From assembly GCA_002104985.1 (NCBI GenBank), contig MCGO01000013.1, forward strand, positions 124,001-188,000: a stretch of 64,000 bases of DNA, in the 5' to 3' direction. Position 1 is the first letter of the stretch, and each line of letters starts with the position of its first letter. The DNA is from Rhizoclosmatium globosum. Lineage: Eukaryota > Chytridiomycota > Chytridiomycetes > Chytridiales > Chytriomycetaceae. Shown piece by piece: positions 31,233 to 43,471 of the stretch. A program made the position numbers and the translations under genes. The notes under the pieces are model-generated. The model was not told the DNA's origin and did not search any database. It saw only the letters and a program-made list of their open reading frames with translations.

Positions 31233-31449
31233 GCAGCCGTGGTCGAGTAGCAGAGGGTCTGTTCAGGGGTAGGCAGAGCCCACACCCGTACTACAACCGG
31301 TACTTTTGAAACTCGTTATACGCGACTAGCACCGAGTGTCCATCAAAACCACCCCCTCGGCGCAGCACGATACCGTCTTATGGTGAGCGAACAGATCCCC
31401 ATGTGAATTTTGTGGTTGGGGATCTGCATAGTGCGGGAACCACGGCTGT
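31233..31449. ncRNA. Candidate structured non-coding RNA
   Basis: A 217-nt segment closed by an 11-bp helix (31233-31243 GCAGCCGTGGT with 31439-31449 ACCACGGCTGT, one G-U pair). Inside are a 10-bp hairpin stem (31392-31401 with 31417-31426), a CCGAG/CTCGG stem (31332-31336 with 31356-31360), and a 10-bp long-range pairing (31255-31264 with 31389-31398) that excludes the hairpin. No ORF. It does not show the motifs I know for RNase P, MRP, SRP, U1-U6 or U3. The strand is unknown. An A-box-like tggtcgagtagc at 31241-31252 would fit Pol III on the plus strand. Confidence 0.4.
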
Positions 31450-31509
31450 CATCGCGTGTCCTCCGTCTGATTTGATATTGGCGCGTCCAGCCTTGGACTT
31501 TGTTGCTGG

Positions 31510-33061
31510 AGTTTGAGGGAAGATGAAGAGGGAGGGGAGAGGGGAGAGGGGAGAGCAGTTGATGTTTGGAGGATGAGAAAAAGAGTGAGGGGAAGGAGGA
31601 AATTGTCGCTTTTGAAGGGCGAACCAGAATTGTCAGAAGATAAGATCCAAAATCAACTCATAGAGGAATATGGATAACAAAATTTATCAAGTTAATTCGG
31701 TAAACTGGAACCAATAAAGGTATTTATTTACGTTACGTTTGACGGGTGAAGGCATGTTTGAGGCAACTCTAAAAAGAATCGAGAGGGTTTATAACAGACC
31801 TCTATCACTTTTCGCAGTATTGCTCAACTAGGTTTTTGATGTACTGATCCCCGATAACGCAACTTGTCACTGCTTCAAACAAGGCATCATTTCGGGAATC
31901 AGAACAATGAAAAGAGAGAGAAGAGTTGAAGGAGGGATGATGGTAAAGGGGAAAGGCTCGACATAAAGCACTGATGCAACAACGTACAAGAAAAGTGAAC
32001 TGAGTATCCACAAAACACAAATAAGTCACTGACAATCGAGACAAATAGATGAATGTAGAGAAATCCTCCCAGGCAATTTTCATTAAGCCTTCCATATTCC
32101 TGAGAAATACAAAGGATACGACAGCAACTAACTTATCAGATGTACGCCTTCAAGTGAGTTCAAAAGATCGGTAAAAGTATGAATGCTGAATCTATGGGAG
32201 GTTTGCTTGGAGTCGACTCATCTGAAGTTTAGAAAAGTATGAACAACGATTGGATTCTGTGGTTAACAGTTGCGGAACAGTTGTATGTGGTGTCTGTCTT
32301 TTGGGATCGGGATACTGGCCAAATAAGAGGGAGAAAACCAGTTTGGAGAATGAATGTAACAAGAAGTTTGATGGAGAGGAGTGTGATGGGGCTGACAGAC
32401 GAAAATCCTTAAAATATTTACGTTGTTTGACCAAGTCGTGATCTGAGCCCAGAAGAGAATTTGGAACTCTAATTTTGGATTTGGTTGTACCAGACCAAAG
32501 ATAGTATGGTGGTTTGTGGAATTAGATGGAAGGCAGGAGAGTTGGAAATCTCGAGCTTCGCTCAGGGAGGGTCTGCGATGTTGGTGGTGGAACACACTAT
32601 CAGAATCTTTCTGTAATATTTATTGTAAGTTTGAATACAAAAGAGTGTTGTAGGGATCAGCATACTTGAAGCGAGGATGGCGATCTCTCGTCAGAGGGTA
32701 TTCTCCTGAGAACGTCTGGGTCTTTGCAAGGTAACAACAGCTGTCTGGTCACAGAGTGGTGAATATTGTGGTGTCGGGAACAAGGAATATTGTGAAAACA
32801 ATGCAGGTGGATATCAGCCTGGCGCTAGTTAAGCTACTCAAACTAGATTGCGACTATTCTGCAAAGAGGGAAGGCAGCGAGATCCGGCTAGGAGACAGAA
32901 ACGCGTGACAGATTGCGGTAGTGTACATGGAGATACTACAGAGAATTGTTTCGGTTTTGAGAAGAGTTGCAAATCCATATTCCAAAAATTAAATGTATTG
33001 AAAAGATACTGTTTCTTATGAGTGATTAGAATTACTTGTTCTTTGTCCGAATCGAATAATT
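31510..33061. other. Non-coding or undefined region
   Basis: Purine-rich stretch at 31515-31590, then AT-rich sequence. Minus-strand frames at 31805-32095 and 32192-32595 are open but lack a consistent exon model or recognisable domain. Nothing firm is seen. Confidence 0.4.
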
Positions 33062-36000
33062 ATGTCGTTTGGACCACGCAAAAAGGCGATTGCGGCTGTT
33101 GCAGTTCCTGCAGCGCCTCCTTCACTTAAACTCAGTGGCGTATTCGGCTTGACCTCGCAGCGCAGTTCATCACTTGGTGCAAGTGACAACTTTGTTGTGT
33201 TCAGTGCGGGCGGCGTTGTTGTCGCACAGCCTTTGTTGCCGGCGCCACAAACTTTTCTCAAACGAAACGCGGCGACTTCAAAGGCTATTTGTTGTGTCGC
33301 TGTTTCGAAGGATGCGGGGCTTGTTGCTGCGGGCGAGGTTTGTTGTTGTTTTGGTTTGTTTCTTAGAACCAGCTGAAACACCTTCACCAAGGCCGGCCAT
33401 CAACCGCGAATCTCAATATGGAACATTCAGTCGGCATCGGTCGTTGCAGAGCTGGTTGGACACAAGTTTGGTGTGCTTGCCTGTGCATTTTCACCGAACA
33501 GCCGCTTCCTCGTTTCCGTTGGCTTTCAGCATGACGGCTTCATTTATGTCTGGAATATTGCAACGGGTGCGAAAGTAGCTTGTAATCGAATCAGTGCGAA
33601 GGTGTGCCATGTCGTACTCGCTTAAACGTAGACATTGACTACTGTCGTTACCCAGATTACATCAGTCTGCTTCGACGACACAGGCCTGTTTTTTATCACG
33701 TCTGGTTACAGGCACTTCAAATACTGGGCTTTTGATTCCACTGCCCCGCACTCCTCAACGCCATCTCCAGTTCCCTCTGTCGCGGCATTCTCGAATTCCA
33801 AATTGACATCATCTCAGCAACCACCCAATGCTCAACAGACACAACAAATTCCGTTGGTTGAAGGATCGTTTGCCACAGTTGGGGAACACAAAAACTCCCT
33901 TTTTATGGATGTAGTCTATTTACGGGACCCAAACACGAACCAAGGGCACGCGTATTCTATTACTGAAAAGGGAATCCTCGTTTTATTCAATCAAGAACGC
34001 GTGATGGAAAAGTGGGTCGATTTGAAAGTCAATGCTGGATTCTCTATTGCTGTATGTCTCCGTTTCATTGTATGTGGTTGTTCCGACGGAGTGATTCGGT
34101 AGGTTTACAGTGAGCTAAGAAGAGTGAAGCGAAGCATTAGATGGGATCCAACTCCAATTTCCAACCTCAACAATATTTCTCCTAGACTATTTGAGCCAAC
34201 TACGATGAAGTACATTGCCACGTTACCAAAGCCTCATTATTTAGGGATAGACATAGCTCATAGTGTTGGAACGAGGTGAGCAATTTCATTTGAAGTAATC
34301 AAGAATCTCAAAGAAAAACCAAACCATGTATCAGCTATACAACGCACGCTCCTCCAGATGGAAAATATCCCGATACAATATCAGTCAAAGTTGATTCAGC
34401 CGGAAGCTACGTCTCAGCGATTTACAGTGATCATAGTCTGTTTATTTGGGATGTTAAAGATGTGAAACACATTGGTAAATTTAAGAGCTTCTTGAATCAT
34501 AGTGATTGTGTATGGGGTGTTGAGGTAGAGGCTTGACGTCAACTCAAGAAGTGAACTTATCATTTCCATCTAGATGATTCCCGACACCTCAGCAGATTAC
34601 CATCGACCAATTACCCCAACTCTTGACGCCCCCACGTCGCCGTCTCTTCCTCCGTATGGACTTCCACCAAACTCATTTGTGACATATTCTTCTGATACAA
34701 CAATGCGTTTCTGGAATATTGATGGCACGCCTACATCGAACTCAGATAATGGAGACTCCGAAGTGCATCGATATTTTAGGCGAAATATTTATTCAAGGCA
34801 ACTTCTCAAGATTGTATATACTAGTTTGGAAGAGTACATTTCACTGCAAAAGAAGCCTGTGGGAGAAGGTGTAGATGACCCAACAAACATCAACAATGCA
34901 AGTACAAATAGTGCAACGCGACAAAATACGGACAAATCCGGAATTCGCTCACTCAGAATCAGCACGGATGGAAAGCTGTTGGCGTCCGGTGATCGTTCTG
35001 GAAATCTGCGAATATATGAGCTTGATACATTTACACAGCTCCATTTTCTTGAAGCTCACGACGGAGAAATCCTTGGTATTGATTTCGCGGAAGAGGGAAG
35101 TCTGAACATTCTTGCGACAGCGTCCCGCGACAGATTAATTCACGTCTTTGACGTTCGACGAGACTCTGTAACTCTGGCACAAACGTTGGATGAGCATACC
35201 TCGTCAATAACTGGAGTCAGGTTTTGTGAGGGTGGAAAAAAACTCGTCAGTTGTGCAGCAGACAAGTCGATCGTGTTTCGTGCATTGCAACAGGTAAAAT
35301 CAAGATTCACTCCATTCTGACACTTAAAATTAAGATTCGTATCAGGCTCCAAACACTCTTAGTTACACTCCATATCATACTTCCCATCCCTCCCGGTCAA
35401 CAATATTTGACATTGATATTACGCCAGCAGCCTCAACAAAAGAAGCTGCAACGCTTGCATCCGTCTCACAAGACCGAAAACTACATCTTCTGTCTGTTGC
35501 AACAGGGAAGCCCCTTCGAGCAGCATTGTCACCGGCGGATGAATCCGACGATTCAGGAGGTTTACTTAAAGTTAGTTTCGACACTAGTGGGCGATATGCT
35601 GTCACAGCCGCCGCTGACAAATGCATACGTATATTCGACCTTAACACGGGTGTTGTCGTCGCACGTGGTGCTGGTGCTCATTCAGAAGGCATCACATCCG
35701 TGAAATTTAGTCTATGTGGCCGTTGGGTTGTGAGTTGTGGTGCTGAAGGTGTAGTGTTCTTGTGGAAGGTTGGTGATGATGTGAGGAAAGGAATAGAGGC
35801 TGGTTTGCGGAAGAGAGGTGTTGTTCCAGTACCTGAGAGGAAGAGGCTTGAAGTGAGCGAAAATGAAGATGTAGACGTGAGAGCAAGTTTGTTGCCTCCT
35901 TCTGGAAGGGCTGTTGCAAAGAGAGTTGAAGAAGAAAGATTGACGACAACGGCTTCTATCGCGTTAGATAGGACTGTCAGCACTGGTAGCGACTTCATGA

Positions 36001-37391
36001 CTCTGTTTAAAAATGATGAGGGGTTGCCTCTTTGGGCAAGGGGTTCTGTTGTTGACGAAGACCGCAGCGTTTTAGACTTGAAGACCCTGTTGCTTCCAAA
36101 ACGAGGATCTTGGGCACAGGTTACAATTATAATTGCAGCTTATGCTTGGTTTATTAAATAATTTTGTTTAGAGGGTAAACGACGACGGTATTCAGCTGTA
36201 CTCCGAGGCCAAAGATATTGAAAAACCTGTTGCTGCTGTTTCGCATATGTTTGAGCGGCGATATTCAATCGAATCATCTATTGGGAGCTTGTCGAGGGCT
36301 GGTAGCAGTGGATCTATTCCTGGGAATGATATAATCGTTCAAGAAGTAGAAGAGAAAGAAGACGAAGTCTCGCAAGCTGAAGAAGTACCCGAAGACGAGG
36401 CGACTATATTTGTCGGAACATCCCCCGCCATTGATGACGCATCAACCACTTCGTTTTCTATTTCAGAGCCACCGCAAGGGACGATATCAGACATGTCCGA
36501 CACAAACCAACCTGAGTTACCTGTTGAAATAGAGCCCAGTCAACTCGAAACTGAAGAGGCAAATGAACCTACAGATAAACTGGCGGTAGATTCCTCCGGC
36601 CGAAAGTCATCCTCTCTTGAAGATTATTTGAATACACCCATTGATCCATCAGTTTTACGCCAAAGTATGTCTTCTAAACACGTTTTAGCGCGTGACCCGT
36701 CAAGGAAACCGGGTGCAATTGTTGTTGAGACAATCTTGGAACATCTGCAAGAACAGCAAAAGCACTTTGAAGCTTCTATGGGAATTCCTGCAATTGATAC
36801 AAAAGCCATACCTTCTGAGCCGACTGAAATGGCAGAAAAGAAACCGTCAGAAGCTGTAGGAAGTCCAATCAGGAGCCCTTCAGTGGCAGCAGCTATTGAA
36901 ATAACTTGTAATGGATCAGCCATCAATAAGGAAGTGATTGAAGCAATCGCTTCCACACCAACAAAAGAACAAATGTACGAGGATGAAAGTTTTGAAGAAG
37001 AGGAGGAAGAAGTAGAAGTGAGAGATGAAGATGAACCAGGTATGAATTTCAATTATATTGACTTTTGGCTCACTCTGCAAGAAAAGAGGACATTGATACA
37101 ACCCAAGTTCTGAAAGATTTAAAAACACTCAAAACTCTTACCAATGCGTCAGCAGCTTTATTGCGGAAGCTGGAGTCGTTGGAACGGGTTGCAACAACAG
37201 AGGAGCAGGAACTGACACTGGAACTGAAAAATGCTCTAGTGTATGTAAAAGAATGCGCTCAAGGGGCTTTGCGGGTTGTATCGGAGGATACAGTAGACCA
37301 AGCTACATTAGGGATGCTGGAAAAGTATTCTGAAGTTTTGGTCGGTATGGTCAGGGAAAAATTAGTTGTACATCGGGAAGGGGAGCAATAA
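33062..37391 (+). CDS. WD40-repeat scaffold, MAPKBP1/WDR62-like
   Basis: Nine exons (33062-33337, 33392-33601, 33656-34098, 34186-34275, 34335-34524, 34574-35293, 35346-36119, 36172-37039, 37087-37391) join to 1291 aa. The start LKLSGVFGLTSQRSSSLGAS, then GHQPRISIWNIQSASVVAEL, GHKFGVLACAFSP, SVGFQHDGFIYVWNIATGAK and GYRHFKYWAFDS follow the order of the MAPKBP1/WDR62 first propeller. A second propeller follows (SLFIWDVKDVKHIG; SADYHRPITP region; DGKLLASGDRSGNLRIYELD; GVVFLWKVGDD). The last 300 residues are acidic and end in a coiled coil (TLTNASAALLRKLESLERVA). In animals these proteins scaffold JNK signalling and spindle-pole/basal-body functions. Not expected in most Dikarya. Confidence 0.85.
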
Positions 37392-37737
37392 TAAAATCTT
37401 TATTTATTTGTCAAGATATATTTGATTTTGGTCGTAATAATTGTCAGTAAGTCTCTTCTGATATTTCATTTTAGAGCAAGCATACATTATGCTTCCTATC
37501 CCCCACATTGTTTCTTGTTCTTATTTTAAAAATCATAAGATTGTGTTTCTCAAACACCCAATGACCCCATGCACTTCCTCTAGTTGTACTTTTATATCTA
37601 GTTTTCAATTTTTGTCAAACTATAAGATGGATCACTGCCCAATCTGTTGTTTCCAAGTCTGCTTTATAATAGGACTAACAAAAAAACGAAAATTCCTTAT
37701 AAGAAACGTCCAAATAAACACCAGATTTGTCAAAAAC
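37392..37737. other. AT-rich intergenic sequence
   Basis: An open frame reaches back to a Met at 37489 but its product (hydrophobic, Cys-rich, low complexity) is unlikely. Nothing else seen. Confidence 0.4.
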
Positions 37738-38687
37738 ATGGTTCTTACAATTCGATTGCACCCCTCAACACCCCAAACAAACAAATTGTCACTCGCATCC
37801 TCATCTCCAAAGCCAAACACCACTGATGCTGAACCAAATCTAAATTCTGCATTTGAAGGGTATGGAATCTCTCAGATATCCAACCATGATGACTACAAAG
37901 GATGGGGAATGAATGTCTTTGACGGCCAGTACTATGATTCCCAGCAGTACACAAACGAAACAGATGAATTCCACCCAGATTCACCAAGCCGCAACATGTT
38001 TCAACTTTATTATCCCAGGGAATCTAACAGTGGGGGAATTTTGCCAGATGAGAAGAATACAGGGCGTCACAATGTTGTTGAGGTTGGTCTAAACCCCCAG
38101 ATGCTGTTTCAGGACTACAGCTATGATCCATCTCAAGAAGATGATGATATTTGGGAAGAAATCCGGCAGTCTGGTTTTAATTTGGAAGATAGCACGGATG
38201 ATGAACAAGAAACAGGTGAGTACTAGGTATCACTACTTGCAATATATGCTGACCAAAGAATAGAGTTGATAGACAAGTTGGAAAGAGAAAGTCTGGTGGT
38301 ATTGAAAACAATACACTTGTTGAGCCATCTTTGCAGAGAAGAAATTTGCGTTCACTGTTTGATAAGCTTGCCATACTGAGGGAGCTAGATATACCAGGAA
38401 CTTCCATCAGGTCACTTGCAAAGCGACGCAAGTGCCAACCAAAGCAAATACAGCAGTGGTGTTTGAAAAGGGAAGCCATTGAGAAGACGCCAGGCAAAGT
38501 ACACAAAAAGACTTTGCATAAAGGAGCCAGATCTAAGGTCTCAGAAGCAGTTGAGTCAGAAATACTTGGCCTGATCATACGCAAATGTAGAGATATACAA
38601 AAGTCTCTTTGGATTGGATTGCTCAGACTGCTGCCAATAAGGCACCTAATGCCTTCAATATCAGAAATCCTGACCCTTCGAAAATGA
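37738..38687 (+). CDS. Transposase-derived helix-turn-helix protein
   Basis: Exons 37738-38215 and 38266-38687 give about 299 aa. The N-terminal half is Asp/Asn/Tyr-rich and acidic (DPSQEDDDIWEEIRQSGFN). The second half has a Psq/CENP-B-type HTH: FDKLAILRELDIPGTSIRSL ... KRRKCQPKQIQQWCLKREAI, as in the N-terminus of pogo-type transposases. Near 38600 another frame takes over with transposase-like sequence (LDWIAQTAANKAPNAF) before a stop, so the ancestral frame was probably longer. No catalytic DDE core is present. Confidence 0.45.
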
Positions 38688-38835
38688 TGAACGAGCATTT
38701 ATCTGGGCGCATCAATGAGTGAGCCGGAAATTCCAAACAGGCTTCAAAAATTACAAACAACTGCGAATGACTCATTACTCAATAAATATAACTGTTTCCT
38801 TTATTTTTCAATTGCTTCTCCCCATCTACTAGGAT

Positions 38836-39458
38836 ATGAAACGGCCAGCTCCAAGTTCCAGTGGTCTTCAGCCTGGTCCAACAAAGAACAGACGTATATT
38901 TGCCGAACTTACCAATTTGATAGATAACAGTCTCTCTCTCAACGCTGCAGCCAAAGCAGTTAGTTCCAACTACAACTCAAGCAAGGAAATAATTTGTGGA
39001 GTATATTACCGAATGCTGGAACATCCAGACAGAACCCACGGCAACTCAATCTTCTCAGATGAGTATGAGACTGCCATCACTGCAAGACCTTTGATGTCTT
39101 GCAACATTGTTATACTTGTGGTATAGATGGCTTCTCATTCCCTGCTAACACTACTCACTTTTTACAGCCCTTGGACGACGTTCTATTTGCCAATTTAAAA
39201 AACACCATTGTTTGTCTTTATCGCACGAAAACAAGCTTCAGCCAAAACCTGCTTGGATCTCTTGGCAAGGAGCTTGTGCCAATTGCTCTGGAAGCTCGTA
39301 ACTGTCTCAAACCAGAGTTCGAACAGGCATTTTTCCGTTCAATAAGGAAAAATCCTCAAGCAAGCCCGCCTCAATGTCGCTTGTCGCTGCCCCTCTATGA
39401 TCTTCAACTATTGGCCGCATTCTTTTCTAACAATAGTGAAGGCCTGAGTAGATTTTAA
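38836..39458 (+). pseudogene. Deletion derivative of a pogo/DDE_1 transposase
   Basis: Starts with a second HTH-like region (IFAELTNLIDNSLSLNAAAK), then after a change of frame near 39100 comes the typical DDE_1 C-terminal signature SFPANTTHFLQPLDDVLFAN followed by LKNTI. The intervening catalytic core (first two Asp motifs) is missing, so the copy cannot be active. Confidence 0.6.
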
Positions 39459-40251
39459 AGGTTGCGCTGTGACCATGTCAATTGATTAGATTGGCAGTTT
39501 GCGCACAACACAACCGTCCCTCCAATCCTTTGAAACACACCTCCTTTTAATCCCATTTGCTTGGTTTTTATTGGATGAAAAGCTTTTCGCTGGCCACTGC
39601 CTGATCCACGTGGGGATTTTCATTATTTGCAAAGATCATTTTCTTTAGTTGAAGTACTCCGCCACCTCAATAATCCATCAATTTCAAAATAAATTGAGCA
39701 AAAGATTCAAATGCATATCACCTTTTCATATGATGGAGGGACAGGCTTGATTTTTTGGCAACAGGATCTCATTTGACGGAAAACTGAGGTGATGACAGAC
39801 AGACAGACAGAAAGACAGACAGAAGACGTTATACCTCATTGAATTGGCAATTGGTTTGAATACTCAGATTTGGATGGTTTTGGAATGTGATAGCCAAAGA
39901 AGTAAAAGTACATTCAAATAAAAAAAAGTTGCTTCCATTTGTTTGTGACAAGACCACAGTATGGGAGGAAACAAACCAGATTACTGCAACAATTAAGGCC
40001 AGACAAAGAAGCCAAAGAAGGCAGGCAGAAACACAAAATAACAGAGGGAAAGGAAGAGATTGCTAACACTCAATAGTATTGAGCCACTCAGCCAAGATGA
40101 ACCCCACTAGAATGACAGCTCCTATGGTAAATAGATAAGAGCCATTGAAAAGATAACATCAGATAACATTGAGAATAAAAAAATCCCACCTTGAATAATA
40201 AACACAACTCGCATCCTACATGGACCAATACACTAGGGAAGAGGTGTACTT
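39459..40251. other. Gene-free sequence with a simple repeat
   Basis: AT-rich sequence without a supported ORF; includes a GACA tetranucleotide run at 39794-39825. Confidence 0.5.
39794..39825 (+). repeat. (GACA)n microsatellite
   Basis: Seven GACA units with one GAAA interruption. Confidence 0.85.
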
Positions 40252-40476
40252 CTACAACCCAGGCACAATAAAAAGATTGAGGAACAGACCAACCAGATGC
40301 ACAAGACTATGAAGACACCAACCTGTGGTGGGAAACAGGATCCAAGAGGAGCATATACTGCCAGCACGTAACATGGCATTTTCAGCTGCCTCTTCCGCCT
40401 CCTGTCGCACGTCTGCAGCCTTCCTTCTCTTCTTCTTCTTTCCCTTCTTTCCTCCCTGTGTCTTACTTACACCCAT
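40252..40476 (-). CDS. Possible small membrane protein
   Basis: A 74-aa frame starting MGVSKTQGG, then a Lys/Arg run (KKGKKKKRRK), a short acidic helix (DVRQEAEEAAENAML) and a hydrophobic end (LVHLVGLFLNLFIVPGL). The layout suits a tail-anchored small protein, but an in-phase GTAAGT at the second codon and lack of any homologue known to me keep it doubtful. Confidence 0.3.
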   Translation of the reverse strand: MGVSKTQGGKKGKKKKRRKAADVRQEAEEAAENAMLRAGSICSSWILFPTTGWCLHSLVHLVGLFLNLFIVPGL

Positions 40477-40808
40477 CACCAGCCCACAAGACCAAGTTAC
40501 AGCAGGACTGGAGACCTCATGGGAGATATATAGTCATTAGGGGGAAGTAAATTGTTGGTGTAGGGAGATAAACACACGCTATTGAATCTCATTGTAAATA
40601 ACAGAGCATGGTTGATTGGGAAAAAGAAAAAAATGCCTCTATTTGTTTGTTGTGAATAATAAACTAAGTTCAGGTTGTACTTGTCAGTATCTTTTACTTT
40701 TTTGGTTGCAATTGATCATAACGTAAATATGTTCTCCCTCTTTTAGTTTGACTTAGTGCTTCCAAAACTTCAGAATTATGTTCTGTAGGCTACTAACAAA
40801 AGTAAACA

Positions 40809-40875
40809 TAAGATAGAGAAGCAGAGCTTTAATAGCTCGCCCATACAGGTATTCCAACCGTTGGTTCGAATAGTT
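40809..40875 (+). repeat. Dispersed repeat A, copy 1
   Basis: 67 bp, nearly identical to 44193-44259. Starts TAAGATAGAGAAGCAGAGCT; contains the palindromic CCAACCGTTGG followed by TTCGAA, giving a B-box-like GGTTCGAAT. Could be the head of a tRNA-related SINE. Confidence 0.7.
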
Positions 40876-40999
40876 CTTTTCAGGAAAGCGCAAAGCAAAA
40901 CATAACGCCTTTACTCTCCTTCTTCCCCCACTCAAACAACAAAAATCGAAAATGTACTCCAGTCTCTTCTTCCTTGCACTGAGTTTCCACCTGTGATAC

Positions 41000-41111
41000 G
41001 TTTTGCCCACTACAGCCACCACTGACTCAACACACTCACCCAAAATCACTAAAAGCTCGCGCCAGCGGGCTCCAACTCGTACCTCGTCAAAGCCTGCCTC
41101 TGCTCGCTATA
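41000..41111 (+). repeat. Dispersed repeat B, copy 1
   Basis: 112 bp, nearly identical to 44924-45035. Begins GTTTTGCCCACTACAGCC and ends TGCTCGCTATA; contains the GC-rich AGCTCGCGCCAGCGGGCTCC. Confidence 0.8.
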
Positions 41112-41377
41112 ACACTATTGCGGGCACATTAATCATTTACCTGTCAAATAGTAACATGAGCGGGTGGATGCCTATTCTGCAACCCTGCGGCTAGGTTCTG
41201 TGATAAATGTGATAAACCTATGCACTCATTGTAATTTATTAGGCTACATGTGTTAGTGTTATCCACGTCATGATGTATATCATGACATACAGAATTGTCA
41301 GTTTTTCCTTCAAACACACTGTTTGATGGCTATCCTCCTACTCCTCTCCAACCACCAAAGCATTCTTTGGACATACT

Positions 41378-43471
41378 ATGAAGCTCGCTGGAAAGATTCA
41401 AGCAGAGGAAGAGGCTGTGTTTTGGCGCTTTGAAGCATCTTATTTGGCAATGATCAACCCTGCTGTTCACCATCATTGTACTGTCAAGCAAACCCTGGCT
41501 TTTAAACTTGTAAGCGGCGCCTTTCTGCTCCTCTGCGCAAACCTCGGTTGCCGTGTGATCACTGTCATGCAGTCCATCCAAGTCGTGAAGATCAACGCCA
41601 ATGTCGAAAGTCATTCCCTTCCAAAGGCTGCTTACACTGTCAATCTCCTGGCTTTACAAATGGTTCGTGCGCACCTGGGTCCTTGGGATCCACCACCGGG
41701 TTAAACGTGAAGAGTCTATTGGGTCTCTTCCTTGCTGGATCTGTCTTTCTAATGTCACTGGCCTTACAAAAACTTGCCTCCATGAACACTCCTGGTCTGA
41801 ATTTGTTCAAGATGATTGGTAGAAGCTTCCATCCGTCTGTTTTCACCTTGTACGTAGCTCCACCAGAAGAGTCAGAAACGTTCACCCCAGCTTTTCCTGC
41901 CATGCCATCTCTGGATCAAGTTCTAGGATCATTGCAGGAAGCTGTGACAGTGACATTGTATGATGATGATGAGATGGACAAACCTCCAGAAATAGTGCGC
42001 GTCCCATTACCTGACAATGTAAGATGTCATATGCAAGCTCTAACTTACTAATCTTTGCATATACTGTGATTGTTGCTCCAACCCTATCCTGCAAAATAGT
42101 AAAGTCGTAACCTGTGGTCGCTGCGACAATCCAATCCACAAAAAGTGTGCTCAAATATTTCAAGGCCATACTTGTGTATACATGGCATGCAAAAGTCGCT
42201 GCAAGGCTTTTAATTTACCAGTTAGGAAGGCTACAGTTCCCGACTTCTCCGATGAGCCTGAGTATCCAGTCCAAGAGCCGTATGCTCATAATGTTGTTGA
42301 GTACCTTCAACTAAAGTGGAATTTAATCACCGATGAGGAGCAGGCCCATCTTGTAACTGATTTGGAGTATTGGAACGGCCGGCACGCAGCCATTTTGCCC
42401 CGCATCAAGCTGCAAAGATTGGATATCCAAGAACATTTGGAGCATATTTGGAATTATTTCCAGCCATTGGGGAACTATGCGTGCGAGATTATGGAACTAG
42501 TTTTGTTCAATTTGGATGAGTATCCTCCATCAGGAGTTGGTGCCGGCGAACGACTCGCAGTTTTGGAACTTGCTGCGGATGAGTTCAAAAATTGTCTAAC
42601 AGACTCAAAGTGTGCACGTAAATTGAAGGACGACAAGTACGCAATGGGTCAAATAGTTGTAAGTCAATTCTTTCAACTTGTAACCTTTTAACAAAGAACC
42701 GTAGAAATGGCTTGATAGTGAAAGATCGCGCAACAGCCAGTCTTTGTACAACTGGATGTTTCCAAGTTTGGACACTCTACTTTCACTTCTCGATTGGGTT
42801 GAAAAGCGGCTGGTTGGGTCAGCAGCTTGTGATTCAAGGGAGTCGATAACTGTGGACGAGACTTTAGAAGACGAAGAAGGAGCTGCTGACGTTCCCGACC
42901 TTCCTTCCATTAACGAAGCAGACCCATTGTTGGGACAAAAGATCTCCACCCTGTCCAAAGTGAAGGGACTGCATGGCCGTCTGTCCCAAATTATCATTGC
43001 TACTATACCAGCCAAGATCGACATTCCTTCAAAAGCTGTTAGCGCCGGGGATTGGATGAAGAATGCTCACCAACGGTACAATAGTCGGCGTTACGAAGAG
43101 GATCCTGATGTCATGAAACGCACATTCTTTCAAATTCAGGAGTCGCGGAATGGATTCCTGGAATTCTTTTGACAGACACAAAACAGAACACAAAGGGCGT
43201 TCGAACATGGGCAATGGAGCTGCTCTCCAACTCTGCTATGAATCGCGGGAACGAAGCAGTGGAAGCAAATTTGTCGAACCTTGGGTACAATGAGTACGAC
43301 GTTGCCGGTATTGGAAAAGTTCCGGCTATCTTGATTATGCTTCAAACGTGGAAGACTGGCTCCAGAGTGACGTTGAATGCTGCTCGTTTCATAGGCATCC
43401 TCTCTCATCCTGATTCGTTACAAGACGCCATTGGCGCAATGGGTATCTGGATGTTTGACCGGTTTGTTTGA
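41378..43471 (+). pseudogene. Zinc-finger protein gene, frame broken
   Basis: The best part is 42064-43170: a Cys/His-rich finger (CDCCSN ... CGRCDNPIHKKCAQIFQG ... CKSRCKAF) resembling a PHD/RING-like fold, then a helical domain with exons ending 42658 and restarting 42705 (phase 0). Near 43135 the frame changes without a usable intron and continues to 43471 (GYNEYDVAGIGKVPAILIML, a conserved-looking block). Upstream, a separate open frame (41548-42018) ends in a donor, but no acceptor leads into the finger in phase. Either two indels, or a decayed gene in this repeat-rich region. Function unknown. Confidence 0.4.

Noticed and set aside
31233..31449. Assignment of the structured segment to RNase P, MRP, SRP, U3 or a tRNA
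   Set aside because: None of the conserved motifs I know for these RNAs (CR-I/CR-V, SRP tetraloop region, U3 boxes, cloverleaf) could be placed.
32192..32595. Overlapping minus-strand frames of 80 and 110 codons
   Set aside because: Low-complexity products, no start context, no introns linking them to the frame at 31805-32095.
40809..40875. Possible functional tRNA gene in repeat A
   Set aside because: Only a B-box-like motif is present; no acceptor stem or anticodon arm can be drawn.
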